The notes under the pieces were generated by a model. That model saw nothing but the letters and a program-made list of their open reading frames with translations, did no database searches and had not been told where the DNA came from. A DNA stretch of 64,000 bases from positions 186,001-250,000 of the forward strand of contig JAJTUP010000013.1 of the NCBI GenBank assembly GCA_021399435.1, in the 5' to 3' direction. Shown one piece after another: positions 55,736-64,000 of the stretch. This stretch comes from Diaporthe sp. PMI_573. Taxonomy: Eukaryota > Ascomycota > Sordariomycetes > Diaporthales > Diaporthaceae. A program made the position numbers and the translations under genes. Positions within the stretch are counted from its first letter, which is position 1. Each line of letters starts with the position of its first letter.

Positions 55736-57034
55736 GGTTTGTAGTGTATGCTCCAAAGAGTACCAAACGGAAGCGGAAAGAAAGGGTGGAAATTGGCTGG
55801 TGGTCCAGGTCGTAATAGGAGGTTGTGGTGGATCAGGGAAATGGCAGTCTGGATCAGCCAGAGCTACAATCAATTTCTTCCAAACCGGCCGCCCATGTGT
55901 GGGCGGATGGAATAATGATCCTCGCATGCGCCCAAGTAAGTCGCTTTGCCCTAACTAGGGCAGGTAGGGCAAGCGAAGTTGGGATCAAACTCGAAGCTGG
56001 TGAAGCACAAGGCAATGGCTGCACTGGCTGAAATCTCAGCCCAATGACTCAACTATCTATTCACATGGGCAAATTGTTTCACCAAGGTCAATGCTTAAAT
56101 AATAGCCTGAAAGCAAAGTCTGATTTGATCTCTCGTAAGACTCGGACTGGTGAAGAACACTCATGCCTGGCAGATGTGGTATTTTGTACTTACTTGACTC
56201 GGATATCCTACCTAGGTATCTGCTCTCTGCTATTACTTACTTTTCTCAAGATTTTCGTCGCGCTCGACGCGTTGCACCCTCTTACTCAGTATCCTGGGTT
56301 GACAGGCGCGTCATTTGAGCTGTATTCGCCAGCCAGCATGTGAGGTGCTCAGTCACAGCTCCAGCCACTTTCACCATCCAGCTGACAACCGATCAATCAC
56401 CCCGCTGCCACCATCGCAGATTAGGCGAGGAACCGGTCAACCTCATCATTTGGACACGTGCTAGTGTCATTTGATATACTGATCAGCCGAGGTAACTGCC
56501 TTTGTGTTTAAAGTGAATACCTGTGGGACAAACGCTGAGCCACAAATTGTCATCACAGGGGACCGAAAGCCGCGAATACTACCTACCCTCCAGGTGCCCT
56601 CCATAGTACGTATCACATCAGGTGATGAGACTGTTTAGAGCATATTATTCCTGGGTCCAGCAGCAGCCTTTCGCCTCCCTTCTCACGTGTGCAGAACTAA
56701 TAGTGTTTTACGTCAATGTTAAAGACTGCTGCCTGCTAACCAAGTACTACAGATTCCAAGCGCTACGGGTTCAAATGTTTTTGTACCTATGAAGGGTAAA
56801 TAATCTCGAGACGGGTGGGTGACGGAACCTAACAGAGTGGATATCTACAACTCAGGTCTTTGCTCATTGCTCTTGTACTGGTATATCAATTAATGGTTCA
56901 TAGAAGTGGTAAATTAGCATGAGTACTTCAGATACTGAACGTATTTAGCGGATTTCAGAACATTAAATGGTACTGCACAGAAGTGTGAGGCTACTGTGTT
57001 TGGGACAGGGACCGTTCAATGTTGCTACTGACCA
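55736..57034. other. Intergenic region
   Basis: No coding signal beyond short frames. The first part is the promoter side of the minus-strand gene starting at 55735. Confidence 0.5.
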
Positions 57035-57748
57035 TCACAGTACAACAGTTCGATTCCAGGCTACGTCAAAGATACATGAAGTATGTGGAAGGCCGTGTGA
57101 CAAAGCGGAGAGGCTGACAATGGAAGCTGAATAATTAAGCCTCAAGAAATCAGCGTTAGACAGCTTCAGACATGTCAGCGGCGTGAACCCTCCGAAGGGG
57201 GCTGCTCCTATACGCCTGTCAAGGTCTCGGAATTTTGACGATAGAGAAGGGCACCCTATACACCATAGATCTAAACCTTTGGGTTGGAGGGGGAACCGCA
57301 GACTCATATAGGTAACTACATGTAAGCATCCATCCCGAGTGAGCGAACTTTTCATCCAGAGAGTAATTATCCAAGAGAGGAAGGCCGAACCCCGTCGGTC
57401 CACGGGTCTACGCATGAGCGTGGCGCATCCAAGGCCGCAATACTGTTTCATGCTCAAGAGCTCACAAGCCTCCCCATGATCCACTGGTTCATCTCCAGTG
57501 TACGGGGGCAGGTGGATGCGCGTTTGGGTAATCAGTGTGGACCAGACCCGGAAGCTGAAGGACTGACCATAGCCAGGAGTCCTAATCATCATCTGGGGAC
57601 CGAGGTGCAGGTCCCTCCCTGGTCGTTCCAGTCGCAGACATATGATCTCACTAGGCCATGCTTTATTGCTAAAAATCTCTGTCGGTCTCGTCAATGCCAA
57701 GTCGCGTCCATTCCACAGGTGGAACCGAGACCCTGTCACACTATACAC
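57035..57748 (-). CDS. Unrecognised 237-codon frame, doubtful gene
   Basis: An uninterrupted frame of 237 codons in DNA of moderate GC. The product has mixed composition (LHLGPQMMIRTPGYGQSFSF, RFPLQPKGLDLWCIGCPSL) with no signal peptide, membrane helix, repeat or family motif that I recognise. There is no intron evidence. It may be chance or a relic. Confidence 0.25.
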   Translation of the reverse strand: MYSVTGSRFHLWNGRDLALTRPTEIFSNKAWPSEIICLRLERPGRDLHLGPQMMIRTPGYGQSFSFRVWSTLITQTRIHLPPYTGDEPVDHGEACELLSMKQYCGLGCATLMRRPVDRRGSAFLSWIITLWMKSSLTRDGCLHVVTYMSLRFPLQPKGLDLWCIGCPSLSSKFRDLDRRIGAAPFGGFTPLTCLKLSNADFLRLNYSASIVSLSALSHGLPHTSCIFDVAWNRTVVL

Positions 57749-59350
57749 AATACACTTCTGCCGATCTCACCCATCGTCTGAAACTGGGACCGCGGCCGAG
57801 ATCCCCCAAAGGATGTATCTCACGTCACGATCAAGCTGTGCGAGTCGAATGGTCACTTGTATCGGCGGGTTGGCGCTGCTCGGACTGAACATGAGTAGCA
57901 AAACCCGGCCGGGCCCAGGAGCCTTGTCCCTTTTGCGACTGGTGGCCGGCGGGAGGAATAGGTCACGGCTGGGCCACTAAACCTCGAGGCGGCTCTGTTC
58001 GTACCAAGCAGGAGGGCTGAAGCCGCTGGGCCAAAGAGTGGCAGCTTGCTAAATCGTCTCGTGTCATCCGCCGTTCCGTTAATAAACGAGTGCGGCATGC
58101 CCGGTGGCTTGAACGGCTTGAACGGCTTGAACGAATCACAGGGAAACAACATGTCGACGCTAGCCGGTTGCTTTGCTGAGGAGTGATTTCATCGTCCCAT
58201 CATGACTATTGCTTCCATGCGCCACGGCCGAAAGTGTCGAGGGTCCTCCGCGTACGAGCAACAAAGGAGTTGAGGACGTCAGAGTTTCGGTTCCCGGCCA
58301 TTGGATATGCTTTGCTGCTCGGCCGAATGTCCTGTCGACACGGGACAGGTGTCAACGTGAGCGACGAGGTCAGACCGTCGATACGGGCCAGCAGCGGGGA
58401 GAAAAGGGAGGCTCACATGCTTTTCGCCCAAGGCCTGTCTTCTCCAAGACCGACCCCAACACATGTGCTCAAATTTTCACAAGCTGCCTCGGAGGTTCAG
58501 CCCCTTGTCAGGCTGGCGACGGCCCAATAGCAGAAGCCAAGCACAGGCAAAACCGACAAAAGCTTTCGGGGTGTGGAGAGGGACCCCGGGCATCCTTTTG
58601 CGTGGCCGTCTTGGTGCGGGGAAGAGGGGACTGGCAGACTGGGGGAGGGCTGGAGGGGTGGGCCACTATGAAATTGTGCAGGGGATCGGCCAGTAATTAT
58701 TCTCGAAGCGGCACTTCTGCCCGTCCTCCATGGGGTAGCTGGGCCTTGATGCGGCCGATGACAAGCACCCTAAATTGATGCTTGTTGCGACCTGCAGAGG
58801 CCAGTCCTGGTTCAGCATTGGCGGGCAGATCACGCGAGTCGTCCCTGTACGAGGTGGCAGGGTTGAGATGATCCCCGAGAGGTGTGTACCTCTCCTCTCC
58901 GCGGAGCCGAAACGAGTCGAATGCGGAATAGCAGACGAGAGGACTATCGAGAGAGGAGGAGGAGGCAGGAGGAGGCAGGAGGCGCAAGCGCGCATACGGA
59001 AAGCTGAGACGAACGGCAGGGAAGACGGCATGAATTTGCCTCTCGGATATGACCTCAACCAGCTGGTGTTATGATAACAATGAGAGGGGCACCGCCCTGA
59101 AATCGAAGGAGAGTGTGGGAGGAAAACGAGAGGGGATCAGACTGCCGAGTGGCATTCATCTCAACTCTAAGTTGGTGATATCCATCGCCAGCCCTGCAGC
59201 TCGAGTTGACAGCGCGGCACGTGCGGCATGTGGGCAGAAGTTCATGTTCACATTTTCATACGTCTTCACATTCACATTCACATTCGTTCGTTTTCGCGTG
59301 CTGAGGGCCTTTCTAATAGCAAAAGATAAAGAAAAGAGGAGAGAAGAATA

Positions 59351-59440
59351 GGGGGGGGGAGAAGAAGAAGACGAAAAAAAGAAGAAGAAAAAAAGAAGAA
59401 GAAAAAAAAGGAAGAAAAAAACAAGAGAAGAAAAAAAAAG
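59351..59440 (+). repeat. Polypurine (GAA/A)n tract
   Basis: About 90 bases almost purely A and G, starting with a run of 9 G then GAAGAAG and AAAAAAAG units. Confidence 0.9.
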
Positions 59441-60641
59441 CAGCTGACCCTCGGCCGTGGCAGTCGGTCGGGTGCTATTCCATCATACCGTAACATCCAC
59501 CCCCTCGGCCTCTCTCTGCCGTGTCACACGGGGTCACACCTCGTCACCGTCACGTCCCGACAACAAGGTGAGGTGCAAATCGGTGGGTGTCGTGGGCACA
59601 CGGTGATTGGGACTTATGTGCATCCTTTTGCGATTGCCTTTCGAGCGGCCTCCCTGTCGTCCCTTGTACTCTTTTTCTCGGTCCTTGTCGTACGGCGATC
59701 CCTCCCTTCTCACTGGACAAGCTGGTGAGTGCCACAAAATTGCTTTTCTCCCTCTCCTACCGTAAGCGGGATGGCCTGGGATTTGCGACCACCATTCTCG
59801 TCGAAGAGCAGGACGTCCCCGGGAAGCTCAATCAAGTCAGTCGGCCCAGCGCCGCGTGCCCTGCCAGCCAGCCAGCCCAGCCAGCCCGCCTGAAGTCAAT
59901 TACTTGCTGCTGGAGGCATGCAGCGCCGAACATGGGGCACCCATGCCTTGCCGGAGTAATAGACCGATCAATAACATAAATGTAACCATCCCCGGCCACT
60001 TGCGCCCACTCCGGCCCAGCCCTTGGATAGCGTGCCGTCCCCCGCGGGAATGAATGACTGACTTGACTTACACTGACAAGTGCCATCCATAATAAAAAGA
60101 GACCAAGACGAGGCGAGTACCGGAACAGGCCTGCACCGATGCAATTACAAAAAAGAAGGTTGCCAGCTCAATCTATCCCTTGGTCCCACCGCCTATTCGG
60201 GTAATTCTCCGCCTCGGGACCCCCCCAAGACCACTCTCGTCCAAGGATTTACCTATTACTTGATACCCTGTGATGCCCCGAGGGGAAATTGGAAGCCTAC
60301 CGTTGCGACTCCTCGACTCTCTTATAAGCCCGAGCCCAGCGCCCAGCAGCACAAGGGACACCCGCAGCCCTGATGCTCTTATGAGGGAACAGTCCTCGTC
60401 GCCTGCCAACTACACACACTCACCGACACACTCAGTACGCCAACAGCCATCTTATACATCAGTCTTCCAGAACCTCGGGAACGGGCCGTCACGACACGAT
60501 ATTCTGCAGGGCCCGCTGATAGAAGGATTTCCTCACCACAACGCCACCCCGAAGGATATTGGCACAGGAAGACGTAGGGCCAGGAACACTCTGACGAAAA
60601 ACACCGCCGCGGTTGAACGACGGGACTCTCAACGCCAGAAG

Positions 60642-60664
60642 CAGCAGCAGCAGCAGCAGCAGCA
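60642..60664 (+). repeat. CAG trinucleotide repeat
   Basis: Eight CAG/CAA-type units, encoding glutamines if the upstream extension of the DUF3712 gene is translated. Confidence 0.85.
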
Positions 60665-61007
60665 AAGACCAGTACCAGGTCTTCAAAGGCAGCCCACAGG
60701 TGGACTCTTCGTCGAGGCGCCGTCCCCGTCACCTCCTCCACACCAGGGCCGTGACTCCCACTCGGAAGGGCTAGACTCGCTCGTCCGGCCACTGCCACCA
60801 GCAACGGTCCCGGCCGACCTCCCGCCCCTCAGCGCCGGGGTGCCGTCACGGGGGATATTCAGCAAGACCAGGGGTCACTACGTCGTCGAGCAGAAGGAGG
60901 TCAAAGCCCACGGCAGCAACAAGAAGCGCCCTGCCCGAGGGACAAGGAGGGATTCATCCACCGGTAACCAGAGTGAGGACAGGAACCAGATCCTGCCTGC
61001 CGTCACC

Positions 61008-62352
61008 ATGTCGGATAAGGCAGACCGGGTTTATGAGCATGCAGAGGAGAGCGGAGGGCTCACGAGGGGCCAGAAGCTCAAGAGGCATTGCGGCAGGTGG
61101 TGGTGGGCGCACCTATTAGTCTTCATTGCGATTCTGGTGCTCGTAGTATGCTTGATGTAAGTGGCCCATTTCGTGTTCCGTTTTGGTCTTACTGAGCAGC
61201 TTGGGTGTTTCGGCGGCCCGGGCGAAAAGAAGGAGGGGGGGGGGTGGAGAGGAGCAGTCAGGTGAAACCTGAGTATTGCAACGGATTCATTTGGTCGATC
61301 ATCTACTAAGTTCTTGGTTTAGAATTTTCGTCGCCGTCCCCAGGATCGCTCAGCAGCGAGTCGACGGCGCAGATCTCACCATCCAGGGCATAATCCTCTC
61401 GCAGGCGCAGTCGGAGAACTTCACCATGGCCATTAACAGCACACTGCGGGCCGACGACAGCATCCACGCCGTCATCGACCCCTTCGAGGGCGTTATGTAC
61501 CTCGAGGACTGGGAGCCCCAGACGCCCTTCGCGCGGCTGCAGTTCCCGCAGACGACGTCGGCCGAGCAGTCGGCCGTCAACCTGACGCAGTTCATCGACA
61601 TCCTCGATATGAACGCCTTTACCGTCTTCAACACCTGGGTCCTCGTCAACGAGACCCTGCGCGTCACCGTCGAGGGTGACACCCGCCTCAAGGTCAACGG
61701 CATCTCGCGCAAGTACCCCGTCCACTTCAAGAAGATCGTCGAGCTCAAGGGGCTCAACAACTTTGACGGCACTACCGTCCCCGAGTCCCGTGTCCAGCTG
61801 ACCCCAGACGAAAACGGCGACAACTTCTTTGGAATCGTGGCCATCCCCAATGTCTCACTCCTCACCTTTGACATCGTACGTTCCCTTCCTACTCCCCGCC
61901 CCCATGACAGCGCAGAACCAAGCAGGTACCAAGCAGTCAGAATGAGGCAAGGAATTCAGAAACAGGGAAGCGGAATACTAACATAACAACCGGAAACACA
62001 GGGCAACACAACCTTCATCAACTACCTTCAAGGCCAGGACATTGGACGCGTGTTTGTGGACAACATGGTGGTTCGCCCGGGTATCAACAATTTCACTATG
62101 CATGCCAACATCTCGCAGACGCCCATCCTGCAGGTGATCCAGCAGCGGCCCTTCTGCGAGGACGGCGTGCTTCCCATGCAGCTGCGGGGCGAGAACGTCG
62201 TCAACAACGGCCAGTACCTCAGCTACTACAAAGACTCGCTCGCCTCCACCAACCAGAGCGTCGACATCAACGTCGGCGCCGACCTCGAGGAGCTGGGCCT
62301 AACCATCACCTGCTCCAACACGAGGAGGGCGGAGCTGCCGTTTGTTTCGTGA
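61008..62352 (+). CDS. DUF3712-family single-pass membrane protein
   Basis: Exons 61008-61156, 61323-61875 and 62002-62352 give 350 residues. Introns are 166 bp (GTAAGT...TAG, TACTAAG branch) and 126 bp (GTACGT...CAG, ACTAAC branch), and all joins keep frame. The start MSDKADRVYEHAEE has an ACCATG context. A short acidic/basic cytosolic segment (GQKLKRHCGRWWW) precedes one membrane helix (AHLLVFIAILVLVVCLIIFV). The long non-cytosolic domain follows: AVPRIAQQRVDGADLTIQGI, SENFTMAINSTLRADDSIHA, FNTWVLVNETLRVTVEG, MVVRPGINNFTMHANIS, and a last domain with a CSN. Several N-glycosylation sequons support a luminal or external location, probably vacuolar or plasma membrane. Function is unknown. The frame upstream stays open for about 246 codons, so a longer N-terminus is possible. 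Confidence 0.88.
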
Positions 62353-63128
62353 GCGTTAGGTGTGCGCGTTTGATGGTGTGATTGATGAGAAAAGGGGGGG
62401 GGGGTGGTTAAAATATGCTGTCCGGCAATTTTTGTGACAGACACCCTGAGCGGATTAATATTGCGTCGGCGGGGGTGTGATGAATTGGGTGCTCAAGATA
62501 TGATGAGACCAAAGGCGACGAAAAACATCGCCTGAACGACATGACAGGTTTTGAAAACCGGTGAGAAACGCTTCATGCTGCATATATATTTTCTTTTGGT
62601 GCGGTCACGCCGCCGAGCGCAGACTTATGCACACATACCTGAGGATACCTCAATTGAAGACTTGTTCGGTGTCATTTGAAGTGATGCTTCGCTGTCAGCG
62701 GGCCATTTACCGACTTTGTCGGTGTGAGTGTGCGATGTGATGGAATCTCCCTGCGCCGTCCGTGGGCCATGTCCAGGGAGGCGTGTTCTCACCCTGCTCC
62801 TGAACCACCGCTTGAACGTACTCATAGACTCTGTCCCAACACGAATGTGCGGTCCTGGCCCGACTTCGACTTCTTTGGCAATACCGCCTTGATTTATCGG
62901 GTGCATAGCTCATTAATGACGCGGCGGCTATTCTCGGCGCCCATTATTGCCCAATAGGGCGCTCTTTTCCCCGCTGGACGACGTCTTCGCTGATTTCACA
63001 TCAGCTCGGAAGATGCGCCGTGCCATCATTTCGAAGTCGACCTTTCAGCCTCGTGTGCTCTCCGCTGTCGTCGAGTCTTCAAACACCAGGCGCCAGTCTC
63101 CTGCCAACGTCGATTTGCACGTCGTACC
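62353..63128. other. Convergent intergenic region
   Basis: Lies between the 3' ends of the DUF3712 and SAP30BP-like genes. A run of 11 G is at 62394-62404. No gene is seen. Confidence 0.6.
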
Positions 63129-63983
63129 CTAAGGATCTGCTGCCGGGACAAACTGCACAGCCTCTCCCTGCGCCCTTGTTCTCTCTTTCGACACCTTCTC
63201 CTGCGCCCGCCGCAACTGACCACGGTACGCCCAAGCAGGGAAGCCGGCAGGGTCCCAGAGGTCGGCAGGCAGCGTGGTGGCGTACTGGCTGGCACCAGCG
63301 GTCCCAGAATCTTTGTCAAATTTGGTGTCGATGCCGACAAAGCCCAGCAGCTTGTCGGTCTGTTCTGGGTTTCGGAATGCGTGAGAGTCTGCGATGCGGG
63401 CGTTGAAGTGCACGCCCTTGGTGCGCTTGAGCTCGAGGAACTTGTCGAACTTTGCGGTGAGGGCTGCGCGTCTTGCATCTGATGAGGGGGGGCCTGGGGG
63501 TGGTGATGGGGGGATATCGAGATCTGGGACTGTGGGGAGGGTGAGTTGGTGTAGCAGGGCACGGTTGGCTGAGTATGGCGACGATGGGGGCCGGGCTTGG
63601 TCTGATTGTGCGTCCTGGTCCAGGTCCTCATCCACTTGCTCAGGGTAGGCCTCTGTTTGATCTCCTGGCGGTAGACTCGGACCCATGGCCACTGAGCCTG
63701 ATGGCAATGCTGGCCCTATCTGTGGTGCTGGAGCAGACTGCTCTGCCTTTGTTGGTGGCGGTGACGGTGACGGTGGTGAGACATTGACCTCCTTCTCAGA
63801 CACATTCGCTGCCTGTGACGATTCTACTGTCGACTCAATCGGAGACTTTTGCGGTTCCTACGTTCTGGTCAGTTCACTGCGAACAAGATTCGATGTGCAT
63901 GTCCATACCGAAACTGGGGCCACGGGTGAGTGAACCTCATCTTCCTCCTCGTCACTGCTGCCATAGCCAACCAGTGGTGCCAT
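63129..63983 (-). CDS. SAP30BP/HCNGP-like transcription regulator
   Basis: Exons 63983-63909 and 63857-63129 with a 51-bp GTATGG...TAG intron give 267 residues, complete within the window. The N-terminus MAPLVGYGSSDEEEDE is typical of HCNGP/SAP30BP proteins (a glycine-tyrosine-serine lead followed by acidic residues). The middle is Pro/Ser-rich and disordered. The HCNGP domain spans roughly residues 145-240: LTAKFDKFLELKRTKGVHFN, the RIADSHAFRNPEQTDKLLGF segment, then DTKFDKDSGTAGASQYATTL. The family is nuclear; human SAP30BP acts in transcription and splicing of short introns. A basic coiled tail (RRAQEKVSKERTRAQGEAV) ends the protein. Confidence 0.88.
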
Positions 63984-64000
63984 AGTCACGGTAGGTAGTG

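Larger units (their letters stand above)
57749..61007. other. Intergenic region upstream of the DUF3712 gene
   Basis: Mostly non-coding. It includes a polypurine tract (59351-59440) and a GAACGGCTT triplication near 58108-58132. From about 60270 to 61007 the frame is open and in phase with the DUF3712 start; it contains a CAG repeat (60642-60664) giving a polyglutamine run. A TTATAA box at about 60322 could place the transcription start near 60350. Confidence 0.5.

Noticed and set aside
57035..57748. Treating the 237-codon frame as a confident gene
   Set aside because: No family, start context or transcript signal; kept only as a low-confidence entry.

Overview
The window looks like nuclear DNA of a filamentous ascomycete (Pezizomycotina, most likely a Sordariomycete). 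Evidence: short GT-AG introns of about 50-170 bp with RCTRAY-type branch points; fungal families (Egh16-like appressorial protein, PTH11/rhodopsin-domain membrane protein, HET protein, DUF3712 protein, fungal Yellow/MRJP protein); and AT-rich, C-to-T decayed repeats next to gene relics, as left by repeat-induced point mutation (RIP). No rRNA, functional tRNA or CRISPR was found. I did the splice models by eye; they are predictions.

Layout. 1-8 kb: mostly non-coding, with a repeat fragment near 3 kb and an intronless GC-rich adenosine/adenine deaminase at 4.1-5.1 kb. 8.4-9.3 kb: a Ser/Pro-rich probable nuclear protein. 13.6-14.9 kb: a broken MDR dehydrogenase abutting a repeat nest. 15.6-19.4 kb: two multi-exon membrane-protein genes. 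19.4-23.9 kb: no convincing gene. 23.9-24.8 kb: a 944-bp AT-rich element with terminal inverted repeats and a TA duplication. 24.9-30.3 kb: a broken two-domain GFA gene, then two secreted-protein genes (MRJP/Yellow and Egh16-like). 33.1-36.7 kb: a large SNF2 ATPase. 38.0-39.8 kb: a HET pseudogene. 40.7-41.4 kb: a secreted Q/N/D-repeat protein ending in two EF-hand-type loops. 43.2-47.5 kb: mitochondrial Hsc20/Jac1 and a 958-aa F-box-like protein. 47.5-54.3 kb: long low-complexity intergenic DNA. 54.4-55.7 kb: an F-box-like/zinc-ribbon gene. 61.0-62.4 kb: a DUF3712 membrane protein. 63.1-64.0 kb: a SAP30BP/HCNGP-like gene.

The genes do not form one pathway. Housekeeping genes (Jac1, SAP30BP-like, F-box, SNF2) sit in GC-richer stretches. 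The 13-30 kb and 38-42 kb parts behave as a fast-evolving accessory zone: secreted proteins, an orphan receptor-like protein, three pseudogenes and transposon relics. The best candidates for something new are the secreted Q/N-repeat EF-hand protein, the two sister introns inside the MRJP gene (introner-like), and a 41-nt hairpin repeat whose three copies keep the same stem by compensating base changes.
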